Source: Lates calcarifer (taxonomy: Eukaryota > Chordata > Actinopteri > Centropomidae). Taken from it: a stretch of 64,000 bases of DNA. The notes under the pieces were generated by a model. It had not been told where the DNA came from. It searched no databases and worked only from the letters and a program-made list of their open reading frames with translations. The position numbers were made by a program, and so were the translations under genes. Position 1 is the stretch's first letter. Each line of letters starts with the position of its first letter. The stretch is taken from the NCBI RefSeq assembly GCF_001640805.2, contig NC_066851.1, forward strand, positions 1,502,971 through 1,566,970, read 5' to 3'. Shown one piece after another: positions 25,380 to 37,599 of the stretch.

Positions 25380-26241
25380 TTTGATTTTTGAAAGATTTTG
25401 AAAGTTTTTTGGATATGTGTACTCTATACTTTGCTCTGGCAGGAGATGAGGAGAATGCTTGAGTATGGTGGAGCTGCTAGGTGCTATTGGAGGTTGATGG
25501 GAGTTTTGGAGTTTGTTGCTATTGACAAATGAATATATATGGTACACTTATTGAGGACTTTGCCAACAATGGTTGTTTCTAAATATGGTCAAGAAAAGCT
25601 GCATTTAACCAGAAGAGAGTTACTGGTTTACATTTACTTACTACTCATTTGTGTTTGATTTCGACAACATCTTGGCTTTTGTTTGTGTAAACATTTTTTT
25701 TTTTAACATACCAGTAAAAACAGGTAGTCTAAAACATACAACATACAATTCATAATAAATGAGTTGTTTCGTGACAGGAGTTTAGGCAGAGTTCTCACCA
25801 GAACTTTCAAATAGAGGGTGCAAAAGATCTTAGCTGCATACACATATTATTCTCAGATGAGGACAACTGTACCTCCACAACAATCAGTTAGCACATTGCA
25901 AAGTCCCAGACTTCTTAAGGGGATTCTGTCTAACTGTTTAGGCAGTGAGCGAATGGCTGGTTAATGCCTGATAGATTTTTATCAGGCTCAAGTAATCCAC
26001 TTTTACATATTTTTGGCTTGTGCAGTACACACAAAGATCAAGTCACCAGGGCTCCATGAGAGATACTGTAAAAAAATGTAATTATTTATTTATGTTAGGT
26101 CAGGGTTTGGTCAGGAGACATCAAAACATGTTACAAAGTGCTTCACATGGTAGTAAAAGGATGGCACACTGTAAAACAGAAATATAACACAACAGTGCAG
26201 AAATAGTAATAAATTGTAAAATAATAAATCAAACAAATATG

Positions 26242-26280
<39 letters not shown>

Positions 26281-27429
26281 CACAGAGACTCTGTTTCTCT
26301 GAGCTCATGACTCTGTTTGATGATTTGGGTGGCAGCCACTCAGATGAGCAAAATAAATGAAAACACATTACATTTTAATTAACATCAAAGCAAAGGGAGG
26401 CGACACCTAATCGCCCTGTAAACACAGAAATGACGCTGCCAGCTCTTTTTATTATTTATGGGAGTGGACACATCCTCGTCACATTACATTAGAGAGCAGG
26501 AAGGCGGGCCGTCGAGGTCAGCACAGAGATCCTGCAGCATGTGACAAACATCCACACACAAGCACAGCTGACTGCCTGCTGCTTTACTGGCATCCTAACT
26601 GACTTCAACACGCAACAGAACAAGAACTTCATCCACACCCAAACTGCAAGTTTGGGCTTTGGAAAGCTTTCACCCAGGCAAAGTGGCCGAGTGTATGAGT
26701 TAAGGTGCCGCATTAAATAAAGCCAATAAAGAGGCAGAACAGACACGCACCAAGACAAAGACAGGGTGCAGATCTGCTTTAGGCGGCATGGGCTCTGAAC
26801 GACATGTGTGCTAGAGTTAAAATGTTTGAACATGAGTGAGAAATTCTCATCATGGTGCTCTGCAGGGAAGTGTGAAACTTTCAGCATGTACAGTTACAAC
26901 ACAGCAAGTTCAATGGCTCACTGGGTAATAGTGGGGATCACAATACCTGCAGAAGGTGTAATATAATCAGGGCTCATTATTTCCAGTTTTCATGAGAGGT
27001 GGCTTTTGTGCATTAAGTAATCAAAAACATGATGTGATGTGAATATTCTCTTCACTTTCTACTGTCACTGTAGTAAACTTGTAAACTTTAGTGAACTGAT
27101 CCTTTAAGAAATCATGTTTATTTTTTGTTGAAAATGCTTCTCCCTAGCTACTGAAACTGAAACATGTATGCCCTTAACCACAACCAGTGGTTGTCAAAAA
27201 CATACTCTTGCTAACAAGGAAGCATACTTAGATCATGTTTTGATTGCACCAAAACAGGTTCAACTGATGTTCCAGGCTAATAGTAACAGTAACATTGCAA
27301 ATGATTGGTTCCTATCATTCACCTGTGGACAGGTTCCTGTCAGACTGTACTGTGTATCTAAAACAGTCTACACTACACACAGTCTACACTAAATGTGTTA
27401 TCTCATCATGTGTTAATGAGCCCATTGTA
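25380..27429. other. Intergenic DNA, no gene recognised
   Basis: Mostly unique AT-rich DNA with one (AC)n array (26,244-26,278). The block at about 26,390-26,560 is richer in CpG (AGGCGGGCCGTCGAGGTCAG) but has no coding signature. Confidence 0.55.
26244..26278. repeat. (AC)n microsatellite
   Basis: About 17 uninterrupted AC units. Confidence 0.95.
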
Positions 27430-27945
27430 ATATGTATCCCACTAGAACACTGATGTACGCTTACTTGTGGTTCCTTAAGTCTCCAGGAGTAAATGGGAAG
27501 CAGAGCCTTCAGTTATCAGGCTCCTCTACTGTGGAACTTTTTGGGTCCAGGAGGCAGACACCCTCTGCATATTTAAGCTTAAAACTTTGCTTTTTGATAA
27601 AGCCTAAAGTTAGGGTTGGCTCAGCCTTGCCTGAACCATCCCCTATGCTGCTATAGGCCTAGACTGCCAGGGGACTTCCCATGATGCACCGAGCTCCTCT
27701 TTCCTTATCCATCTGTATGCATTTGTATCCAAAAAATGCATGTTACTAACTTGGTCTTCTTGTGTCTCGTGTAGTTTTGTAGTTTCTCCCCTCGTCTCCT
27801 CTCTCCTCCTGTCACTCTCTGCAGGTATTTCTGCCTCCTGGGCTGTAGAATCTGGATCTGTGACTGAAAACCACCTACTGTCCCCATGATCCTGCTCAAC
27901 ACACACTGCTACAATTATTACCAGCCACAACTCACCTTGTGAATC
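27430..27945 (+). mobile_element. L2/Rex1-like LINE, 3' end
   Basis: A truncated non-LTR retrotransposon 3' end. The conceptual peptide shows GKQSLQLSGS, then FGSRRQTPSAYLSLKLCFLIKPKV, here split by indels from the family's '(V)READT-L-TFK-x-LKTFLFDKA' C-terminus. The nucleotide motifs are GGAGGCAGACACCCTCTGCA, TTAAAACTTTGCTTTTTGAT and ATAGGCCTAGACTGCC. This is followed by a 3' UTR-like pyrimidine-rich segment and a (GT)n array at 27,950. 5' truncation is usual for LINE copies. The clade assignment (L2/Rex1/Babar group) is from memory of teleost repeats. Confidence 0.65.

Positions 27946-27949
<4 letters not shown>

Positions 27950-27976
<27 letters not shown>
27950..27976. repeat. (GT)n microsatellite
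   Basis: About 13 GT units at the 3' end of the LINE fragment, possibly grown from its tail. Confidence 0.92.
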
Positions 27977-28604
27977 CATCAGGAGACTCCTGCTGTAGAG
28001 GGAAGTACCACAGAGGCAGTTATGAGAACTTGTGCTGGTGTTTATGTGTTTGCGGACAGATTTTGTCGTCAGGATGGCATCACCACTGTGCAAGATACAG
28101 CCAAGAAACTTTACAGGTGAATACTTGACATCAAAATGAAGTCTGAGTTAGAAGATAGGTGTGGTCCAACCATGATTACAGTGTGTCAGAACATCAACAT
28201 GTTGACAAGCTGGTGTGATCCCAATATTATTGTTGTTGCTGTTGTTCATAGTTTTTATTATGATACACCTTTATGTGAAACCTGCATTGTGCCATGTTCT
28301 ATCTATTCCTCTGATCTCTTCTTTTTCTCTCAAACCATCTTTCTGTCTCAGACCTTGCAATTGAATAAAACTTATTTTTTAGTACTAAATTTAATTCAAG
28401 CCTGGTATTACTCTATATTTTTGTTCCTGTCAACAAATCCCATGAAAAAGATCAATGTGCAATGTGTTGGTGTCTCTCAGTACTTACTGACTCTTCCTAC
28501 TCTGTCTGTTGCTCTCAGCGCCAAGCCTATTAGTGAGGATGTCAATTTCCAAGAACAGCTAACAAATATATATTTTCAATCATACAGGAAGACTCAGTAA
28601 TTTC

Positions 28605-28870
28605 CTAAAACAGCCATTTAGTGTATTTTTTTATAAAGCATTAATCAAACAGAAGGAAATTTGTTGGGAACTATTTTCAGCGGCACACATTTGGTCCTCT
28701 TGTGACTATTTGGGCAACAGGACAGTGCATGTGGGTCAGTCAAGCGATTGAAGGAATGAAGGAACATGTCACCCAGTGTAACAGTGTGGCTCACAGATGT
28801 GTTTTTAACAACAATGGAGTTCTATGGCACAGAGGAAGGAGATACCGGGCTGTAGATGCACACACAATAC
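28605..28870 (+). repeat. Dispersed teleost repeat, family D (tentative)
   Basis: Contains CCTAAAACAGCCATTTAGTG, GAACTATTTTCAGCGGCACA and ACAATGGAGTTCTATGGCAC. These resemble a non-coding repeat dispersed in percomorphs; only one copy is present in this window, so the call rests on recall. Confidence 0.42.
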
Positions 28871-28922
28871 ACACACATTTTTCCGTATTGTCAATTATCA
28901 ACTAAAAAATAAAGACCAATAC

Positions 28923-28924
<2 letters not shown>

Positions 28925-28994
<70 letters not shown>
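28925..28994. repeat. (AC)n(AT)n compound microsatellite
   Basis: About 17 AC units (28,925-28,958) run directly into about 18 AT units (28,959-28,994). The first half can adopt Z-DNA and the second can extrude as a cruciform. Confidence 0.95.
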
Positions 28995-29001
<7 letters not shown>

Positions 29002-29689
29002 AACACATTTCATCTGGTGAATTTCTGTTCATGCCTTGCCAATGGAAACACGAAGAGTTAATAGTGCGCATAAGCACTGTGTCCGAGACATGCAAATTTA
29101 GACAGTTGCAAATGGAATTTCTACAATATCAAGCCTTGTTAGTGCAGGTGTAGCAAAGCACTAAGGACAATCAAGACACCTTGTCACTTGCTTCTTTTTT
29201 TATCTCCTACCTCCTTGTGAAGAGAAAGCACTTTGAATCTGCTAGTTTTTCTCCTGCATTTACATAACAAAGCCCCAAGAATAAGGTAGAGATGTGATGA
29301 AGCAGCTTCCACTGCTGCTTCTGAACACCCATCAACATGCCTCAGACACACACACAAACACAGATGGAGGTGTGTGCATGTACACATCCTCATGTATTCT
29401 CTCTTTTTTTTATCTCTCAATAAAAATATCTGACAGCCAAAACCCCAAAGATCCCCGATGCATGGCTTCACACTGCGGCTACGCAGTCAGCAAAATAAAT
29501 TGAAAGCATTAAGAAAAAGTCAAAAAAGTGAGAAACTGAGAGAAACAGAAAGTGAGATGAAAAAAAAAAACATAAAAACAAAATAACCTCTGCACCAACT
29601 ACAACCCCCACCTCCCATACATATAACCAACCCCCACCCTCAGCTCAGCACAGCTCCCCACTTGGAAAGAAACAGGATGAAATGACATT

Positions 29690-29850
29690 ATGCATATGAA
29701 AATGTCCAGAAAGATGTTTGATTTATGTATGCATTAGATGCAAATTCTATTACGGGACACAAGGCGGGCTGTGAGATTTCCCACTGAACACTTGGCTGCC
29801 CTGATCAAACCCCATCTCATTAATTCAGACAAGGGGGAGAAAGATAGAGG
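29690..29850. promoter_or_regulatory. Candidate conserved non-coding block
   Basis: A unique stretch with TTATGCATATGAAAATG, TGTATGCATTAGATGCAAAT and CTCATTAATTCAGAC: octamer/POU-like and homeodomain-like motifs close together. Inferred from motif density only. Confidence 0.27.
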
Positions 29851-30779
29851 GAGTGAAAGAGGAAGAATTGGAAGAAATTTACAACCCAGACACAAATTTC
29901 TCAAAAAAGCAGGAGAGGGGTGGTGGTGGAAGGGGCAAATTACATTCTTCCCTCTGAGGCTGAAGCCGACTGTTGTAGAGGAGGATTTTCTGACCAAACA
30001 TCAATTGCGAAGGGATAGGAGAAGGGCAACAAAAAAACATCAATTATTACATTTTTTAAGCACTAAAGCTCTAATTCTCCAGTCGAGTGCCATTAAACCA
30101 GCGCAGAAAGAGAGGACACAAAAGTCTGGAAATCAGTGTGCAACTTTATGGAATGTCACTACTAAACACCTATTTTCTCCAGTGAAGAAGTTCTTTGGGG
30201 GTTATTGCAGAAAACTGTGTTACTGGGTGTGTACAACTGTTCAGAACTGTGCTAGTAGCCATGTACTGAGTCATATCTTTGAGATAGGCTCAAAATAATT
30301 TAAAACAGTTACTATCAAAACATAATGTGAAGTTTCAGTTGTGTCAGGATTGTTTTGGTAGTGACAAAAGGGAATAAGTTTTGAAAATCATGTCATGAAC
30401 TACACCTGGTGAGACCCTGGTAAGAATCACCTTTGTCATGTGTCAGTTGTAGTCAGTTGTTGTGTATTTCCCACCATTTTCCTGTGTCTTTTTGGAGTGT
30501 TATGTTGAGTTTGCTGACAGCTTAATTTTTAGATTCTTTGACTTCTTGCCTGTTTGTCTGGTTTGTTTTCGATTTGCCTGCTTCTTTAACAGAAAATGCT
30601 CTTAAATGCTCTTGAGACAGCTGATTTTTTTGTTGATTGAGGGAATGGGACGGTGTGCTGGTGTGTATGGAGTCACTATCTCAGATTAGATTAAGTCAGG
30701 ACAAAGAACTTCATCATCTCTCAAATCATCTCTAGATTTCACTGGTAAGAGGCCAGAATGGGTGTTATATTATTTTTAA

Positions 30780-31330
30780 AAAAAATCTTTTTCTGATAAA
30801 ATTCTGATATACATGCCTCTAAGTTTAAGCTGGGGAAGGTCATTTGATTATGCAGGTACAATAGCCATGCATCATCAGTGTAGCAATGAAAATTAACACT
30901 GTATCGTATAGATAGAAAAAAGCATAAGGCTCAGGACTGATCCCTGGGGTAAACCAAACTTTACTTCAGAAAATTCAGAGCTTGTATTATTGTAACTTAC
31001 ATGTTAAGTTCTATTTGATAAATATGAATGAAATCATGAAAGCAACATCCTTTGGATGCCGATATCTCAACAGCTTAAAAGTATATGCTGTGGTCCAAAA
31101 AACAATGCATGTAAAGTAAGAAGCAGCAGTGATTTCAAGTCAGAATCAACATGATATAATGTTACAGTTGGCACTACTCTAATGAGGTCGAATCCAGAGA
31201 ATTGTGGAGTTGTTGACAGAAGCCCTGCAGCCAGCGTGGCTCTCTCTGTAGTAACTCGTGATGTCTGGAAGTCCAGTAGTTGAGATGGGAGGAAAATTAA
31301 AGCATGAACTATTGTCTCCACATCTTAATG
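30780..31330 (-). pseudogene. LINE reverse transcriptase relic
   Basis: On the minus strand this is a decayed non-LTR reverse transcriptase of the L2/Rex1 type. Reading 5' to 3' on that strand there is a decayed FDxxDH region (FFGPQHILL), then FHSYLSNRT, then GLPQGSVLS (codons at 30,955-30,935) and LFSIY. The catalytic motif follows as CYTDDAWLLYL (YTDD codons at 30,882-30,871), where the family has YADD. The YTDD segment lies in a different frame from GLPQGSV, and in-frame stops occur, so the copy is dead. The order and spacing match reverse transcriptase motifs of this clade. The limits of the element were not found. Confidence 0.8.
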
Positions 31331-31898
31331 CACAGACAAGGTTGGGCAATCTTCTCATCTCACTCTTGGAAATAAAGTACTATTTCAGGAAAGGAAAACA
31401 GTATTCTGTTGAGATCCAAAGAAAAGCAATAGTCATGCAAGCTTGGATTATTATTGCCTCAAAACCTCAAAAATGTCCACTTCTTCCATTAAAATCAGCA
31501 CTGACAATGTCATATTTTCATTAAACTCGCCAACCTGTCAGTTCATCAGTTCCTATGTTACATGTGACTTTGATGGTTCTCATATGAAGCAAATGAGAAA
31601 AAAGAAATAAGTGGCGAGCGAAGGTGAGATGGTGATAGAGAGAGGCCGGCTGCAGGTGATCCAGGAACCTCTCTCTCCTTTCTCTCTCCCATCACTTCTT
31701 TCTGCAGCCCTGTGTATGATTGAGGTCAGACAGGGAATTCTTCCCTGGCCTAACTAATGTGATTGCATCAGAGCAATACCCTTAAACGACATCACACCCC
31801 TGATCTGCATACTAATTGGCCCTGCACTGTCCTTGACACTGACCTTGGGAGGAAGAGGCCTTCATTCCCCCAAGGATGGGTGAGGAGGGTGTTAGGGG

Positions 31899-31918
31899 TG
31901 TGTGTGTGTGTGTGTGTG
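31899..31918. repeat. (TG)n microsatellite
   Basis: About ten TG units, followed by a G-rich stretch. Confidence 0.9.
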
Positions 31919-32024
31919 AGGAGGGGAGTGGGGGGGGAGTACAGCATCCGTCCATTGCTCACATTTCCATGCAAAGAAACCCCCGCTCTGCATAACCCCT
32001 TCCCACCCTGTATTCCCCACCCCA

Positions 32025-32067
32025 CCACTCACTCACTCACTCACACACACACACACACACACACACA
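32025..32067. repeat. (ACTC)n then (AC)n microsatellite
   Basis: About four to five ACTC units pass into about 12 AC units. Confidence 0.9.
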
Positions 32068-35000
32068 AACCCTTGCCCTCTGCTACCCCTATCTCTCCTC
32101 TCTATGCATCAATGCAAATTATAACAATGGCCGAGGCTTTATTCGGCGGGGGTAAGCCTGCGTGACCTTCTGTGACGGAGAGCAACAGAGACAAAAGGCC
32201 ATTTCTCTCTGAATAAGCACATGGACAGCAGCATCTACCCATTCCTGGTAGGGGAGGAGATGGTGGTGGGGCAGGGGTGATGGTGGTAGAAAGGGGCCAA
32301 ATGCAAAATAGGCCACAATTGCAAGGATTGTTAAAGCAAAAGAGGGTAGAATGGAAATGAATGCAGAGCGATGCAGTGGGGAGAGAGCTGAGGAAAGCTA
32401 AGGCTCTTTGGAGACTGCTGACAGAGGATGTGTCGGGTTTGTTGATCAGGTTTTAGCTCTGTGGAGCTGACAAGAGCAGCTGGATGAGAAATTTGCATGT
32501 CTTATTTCTGTTTTTTCATTAGAGATAGATTGCTATGATCTCCTGGTGGTGGCTGTATTAGCTACCATGTAGTGAGGAGATCCTAGGTTTGAATCCTGCA
32601 TGGGATCAGTTGTCACAAACACCGCCCTTGTGTGTAGATTATCATACATTACGTTTAGAATTTTATGACTACCCAAACTTTAACAGGTGGAAAAAGGGGG
32701 AATCCATCTATAACAGCAATTTCTTTACATCGAGACCAATGAGTTCAACTGAGTACGCTCATAATTATTTAATCCAAGAGAGTTCCAAATACTTTAAACA
32801 AAGTGCTTGTCACATTGTTGACTGGTATGGGAAATCCCTACTCCTACTTCTCTCTGACTTGTGAATTTGGGGGTTTTGATCTAAATCTGAACCCACTCAC
32901 TTTTGGGTTAAATTTCTCTATTCAATACTTTCTCCTTTTTTTGATTGGGTATTCTTGGATGTACATGGGCCGTCTGCAAATTTCCATACATATAGGGGAA
33001 AGATTTTTTTGAGCAAACAGACAAATGGCCATAGTTCTGCAGTTATCAGTGTATAAGGGAGCATTTCAGAGGCGAGATGTTGGACAACTTCTCTGAAATG
33101 TACCGTTATCGCAAAACAAATGAATTTGCACCGGGAGTGATTATTCCTCCGCTGAGCTCTGCTGCAATCTGGTAGCTTCCCATACTGTCTGTGGAACACA
33201 ACAAGCATCAGAGGAGACTGCAAAAATACTGTCCTCAGGTTAGAGCCTGTATCTGGATCTCACACTCTTTTACAGGCATGAGATTCTCCTTTTCTTGTAT
33301 TGGTGTTACTGCTACACTGTGAGATGTGAGGAAATTTTAAAGGGCAGTGGTTTGCTTTGGCTTATTTTGTCTTTTTTATGTGCTGTATATTTCCCCCATA
33401 TTCTGCAGCATAGCCACAAACTACCCTTTTTTTTTTTTCAAATTAAAAATGCAGGGAGAGTCTTATTATTCCTGATGGGATTTAGTTTTTGTCTCTCCAG
33501 CTGTGATTATAGGGATTGTTTTGTCTGAGAACACAGCAGGTTTAATCAAGCTCAGATAATTTCACAATGCCTTGTAATGGGGTCCCTGAAGATGAAACCT
33601 GCTCCTGTTTTCACAGGTTTTCGCAGGGCTGGAAAAAACGAGAACCTTTAAACCAAAATGCCATCCGGCCGGTGTGAGCGCGGAACTATTTTAGCATCCT
33701 GCGTGCTGCCCTTGGGACCAGGCAGTACACAGTCACCCACCACCAAACACACACGTACACACACACAAAACCCAACCCTCCATTCATATACACACTACAG
33801 GCCCTGTGCACTTCCCCTTAATGTCTGGCAATTTGCCAGGTTGTCATTGACAAGGTAAGTGTTGATTTCAGTGGCAGCGATAGGCAAAGCAAAAAGGGAG
33901 GGAAACTTCAGAACAATGAAACACTCCTTTGGAGTTTTTTTCTTCTTTCTTTTCTCCCTCACCTCCTCCGCCTCCCCTAGAAAAGGAGAAAGGTGTCAAG
34001 TTTGTGACAAGCGAATTGTTTTTTCTCCCCCTCTCCCCACCTCACTGTGATGGCGTCGACGATGCAAAGTTTGTGGAGTTGCGTTCTTTGCAGATAGTTT
34101 GACCTACTTAGATTAGTGCTGCACACCTAACTGAGCATCTTCCAGTCTCCAGCTATATTCTTTCTGAGGATGATCCCAAAAAGATTAGAAAAGGTAAACA
34201 CTGTAAAGGATAAGATAATATTTAATTACCCATTTTATATAATATCAGAATTATTATTATTTTATTGCTTTTATGTTTTACATTTTCCCTCCCTCATCAT
34301 TTTATACACATTTTCTCAAAAGCATCCTCCTTTTATTATTTCTTGGTGCTCTTTTTTTTAATAACTCAAAAACCATGTGCACCTATCATATATCAATGTG
34401 TGTGTGAATTGATATGTTTTCTTTTGTTTTATACTGTTTGCATGCATGTACTTATTTAATGAGTAATTCCTGAAATCATGATTTTCTAAAAACTGTGCAT
34501 AATTCTCAGCAGATGGGTGCTATGACTTTTCTTACTGTGAACTACCTGAGTACCTGAGGTGCCCTTTAGAGTTTTCCTGTAAATAAACCAAAAAATGTAT
34601 ATTAACATTCACAGTTTCTCATCTCTACACAGCATTTTTTTCTTTTCCATTTTTAACAAAATGCAACTTTTTTTGTTTTTTCTTTTGTCAACAGCAAGTG
34701 TTGACAGTGGAGTAGTGTGGTGGAACAGTGGAACAGTGGTAGTAGTGATTAAGTCTACAAAGGCTCATTCTGCCTAACACAACGTGTATACACCTCAAAC
34801 TCCATTGCATGCAAACCAGCTATAGCTGTAAAAAGAGTGACTGGGCTAAAAACATTTATAAAATAAATATTAGTAACCTTTACATGAAAAAAAGACTGTG
34901 CAGTTTGGGATATTATTATGTTGATTTAATCAAATTTGAATTATTTATCAATTGCATTTTACTCATTTTTGTTTGAATAATATCAGCTGAAAATCACTGA

Positions 35001-35089
35001 GTAGAATTGAATTATGTTTTATCTGTAAAGTCAACAATGTTGAAAAATTATTAAATTCTACTTATTGGGGGCTCTTTACTTTTACTTGC

Positions 35090-37110
35090 TGCACTCACTG
35101 CACTTCCACCTCGCCCAAAGCATTTGCGCCACACAGATGTTGATGTCTGCCACAGCCGTCATTGGACTGCTGTTTTCTCAAGGTAAGATTCTTCAATAAC
35201 AAACACGTATAGCTACGTTGCCCCAGTGGTTGAATATTGCTCTGCCTTACCATGAGATACCGAACAAGTTTACTGGCAGTATGTTAAGTTTAATCTATGT
35301 CGTGATTCAAAGTTAGCCAGAGCTTCCACCCCTCCCCCACCTTAACAAGCTAGCTAACAGTCGAGCGAGACGGAAAACAAACGTTTACCGCACTTCATGT
35401 TATCAGGTATACTGTCTCGAGTACATCGGCCCCAAGTTCCCCGATCTATTGCTTTCTGCCCGGGGTGAATGTGAAGTAGGGAAAACACCTGCAGAATTAT
35501 GATGCATCAACTGATATTTTGTATGTTAGTTTTACTCATTTATTCACATGTATCCAGGTGTCTGTGTTTTTGCTGTTGCTGTCCACTTAAAAAACAATGC
35601 TAAGGTTTGATAAGTTACTTTCAACTACTCCTGTACACCTGAATAAAAGTTTATGGAATCAGGTAGGTGAGCACTGTAACTGATACTTTTTGATTGAATT
35701 ATGATGGTGTGTTTATGAATAGGTGGTGACTGTGTGGCAGTCTATCACAGGCAGACATAAATACATGTCCATTTGTTTTTTTAGCCCTTTGTGGAGCCTG
35801 AGGAACAAAAAACAAATGTTATGATTACCATCCAAATGAAATCTATCAACAGTTCACCAAAAAAAATCTCTATTTGAGGCATCTAATGTCTTACATTTAC
35901 AAGTGTATGATAATCAGAAACATTCCTTTGGAATTGTGAGGAGTCAACTATTTGATACAAAATGTGTTAAGTTACTGTCGTCTATTTCATAAATCATGTT
36001 TTCAGGTATTTTGAAGATCAAATACGGTTTACACGTTACATCATTTGTCTTTTAGATCCAGGATGAGTTTCACAGAATCACAATGGTGCACCTGGAATCA
36101 AAGTTCATGTCCAAGCTGGATGAATACTCTCCCAGGCTTCTGAACCTCTTCCACTCAGAGGTTAGGACAATGGGATTGAGGTTGCAGACTATCCCACTGA
36201 AGATATCCTAACTTTGGGCATATTATGTTTAAGGATTCTGACTGTCTATTTGACTATAAAAATGCATATTAAATAAGTGCATATGTTTTTAAATACAGCA
36301 GTTTGTATACACTTAACGGATACCTGACTAGATATTGTTTAGTCAGACATTGTCAAAAATATGAGTTCTTCAATTAGCTCACGTAAAACATTTTCATTTT
36401 TAAACACAGATTATAAATGTGTGCTATGTTTTTTACGTGTTACTCTGCTCTTACCAGTGTATCTTCTGTATAAATGTACACATCTGGCTTATAAAACACC
36501 ATATGCCACTCACTCTTATTTTCTAGCTGCTTACATGTTAACATTTTGGGAAATAGCCAATTTTTGCAGTCTTTCTAAGATTAACATTTTTAGAATGATA
36601 TTGCTTCTATTCCTCTACTGTAAATTGGAAGGTACAACCAGCAGTGTATGTTCTCATAAAACTCTCGTAGAAACAGGGAAGCAACTAGTTTGTTTATTTA
36701 GGACCTTCTCCTTTAGCTGTACAGTCTGAAATACACAATGTTCTTGTTATTTTAGGAAGCAGATGAGGACAGTGTTGCACAGGACCTTGCTGTAGAAGGG
36801 GTGAAAATCTACAGCATCCAGACTAATCTGTCAGAGGGTACAGAGGACATCAGAATTGTGATAGAGGGAACAAAGGTCCTGACTGGTCTGGGTAATTTTC
36901 CAAGGTCTTGTGGCATGCTCATGGGATTGGCGTAGGCAGTGAATCTTGCCTATTCCAAGGAACTCAGATACAATTTTGAAGCCTTTCAGAAACTCTTCCT
37001 CAATGGACTATGAACACCCATCCACCAGCTTAGTACATGTGGATGAGGTCATAGGTCATTCTGCACTTACAAAAAAAATATTTTTGAAAAATGTGGGAAA
37101 TGTATGTGTA
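35090..37110 (+). pseudogene. SAMD3-like gene relic (multicopy fish family)
   Basis: Two exon-like blocks resemble the C-terminal half of proteins annotated in fish as sterile alpha motif domain-containing protein 3-like. Block 1 (36,056-36,210, after a TTTTAG acceptor) reads FHRITMVHLESKFMSKLD then EYSPRLLNLF. Block 2 (from 36,756, after TTTTAG) reads GVKIYSIQTNLSEGTEDI, then IRIVIEGTKVLTGLGNFP, then a TAG stop, then AVNLAYSKELRYNFEAFQKL. The stop lies where the family has a tyrosine in 'L-YALNL'. After QKLFLN the frame breaks again with TGA. An upstream exon-like piece at 35,136-35,190 starts with ATG and ends in CTCAAG/GTAAGA. No SAM domain is seen, so the gene is 5' incomplete or rearranged. 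It is read as a pseudogene; the function of the family is unknown to me. Confidence 0.62.
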
Positions 37111-37202
37111 AATAGAGTTTACACATAATGTTTACCTGCTGTTTTCCTTACCTTCAGTAAATTCTTGCAACCAGAAGGCATGATATTAAATAGATTCAAA
37201 AT

Positions 37203-37546
37203 TATGGCAACAAAGTGAAAATTAATAACATTAAATAGATTTTAAGTCATTTGGTACCAATTCTAAGTTGATTTGAATTAAAAATAATTAATAAATGTAA
37301 ATCACTTTTTGCAGATATTTGGTAAATCTAACTTACTTTTTTTCAGATACCTAGTAAATATTAATCAGTTTTTTTGGATTTACTCAACATTTGCCATAAT
37401 ATTAGTAAATCCAAAGTATTTCAGCTGATGATCTCATTATTTTGTATTATTTTGTTTAAATTTACTTAATTAAATCAGTAGTTTTTAATCAAAGTTGTAG
37501 CAATTAAAATCTATTCAGTTGTATTAAGTGTCACTTTATTGCCATA
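37203..37546. repeat. Imperfect inverted repeat, about 340 bp
   Basis: The left arm TATGGCAACAAAGTGAAAAT pairs with the right arm, whose complement begins TATGGCAATAAAGTGACAC. In both arms this is followed about 20 bases on by TAGATTTTAA. Weaker pairing continues inward. The region lies directly 3' of the SAMD3-like relic and may be the terminus of an older element that carried it, or an unrelated AT-rich MITE. Confidence 0.55.
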
Positions 37547-37599
37547 TTTTTTTTTTTTAAGTAGCCAATGGTCAAACTTTTTTGAGTGTATACATAAAT

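Larger units (their letters stand above)
27977..30780. other. Intergenic DNA with repeats
   Basis: No gene recognised. A 154-codon frame (28,136-28,600) and a 186-codon frame (29,738-30,298) show no family motifs. A candidate conserved block lies at 29,690-29,850. The (AC)n(AT)n array and one dispersed repeat are listed separately. Confidence 0.55.
31331..34900. other. Intergenic DNA, no gene recognised
   Basis: No coding signature. (TG)n, (ACTC)n and (AC)n arrays lie at 31.9-32.07 kb. The blocks at 32,095-32,230 (ATGCAAATTATAACAATGGC, TTTATTCGGCGGGGG) and 33,560-33,730 (CATCCGGCCGGTGTGAGCGC) keep CpG and may be conserved elements. Confidence 0.55.

Noticed and set aside
25314..25547. Two small genes on opposite strands with the same C-terminal peptide (with 24,977-25,222)
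   Set aside because: The shared ending (HSVPVAPNNFN and HTVPVAPSNFD) is simply the two arms of the palindrome read from each side.
28136..28600. 154-codon frame as a gene
   Set aside because: No family motif, AT-rich hydrophobic composition typical of chance frames, and located just before dispersed repeat sequence.
34900..37590. Calling a defined TIR element around the SAMD3-like relic
   Set aside because: Left and right flanks share only short motifs by eye; no clear termini or target duplication were found, so it is kept as a question in the findings.
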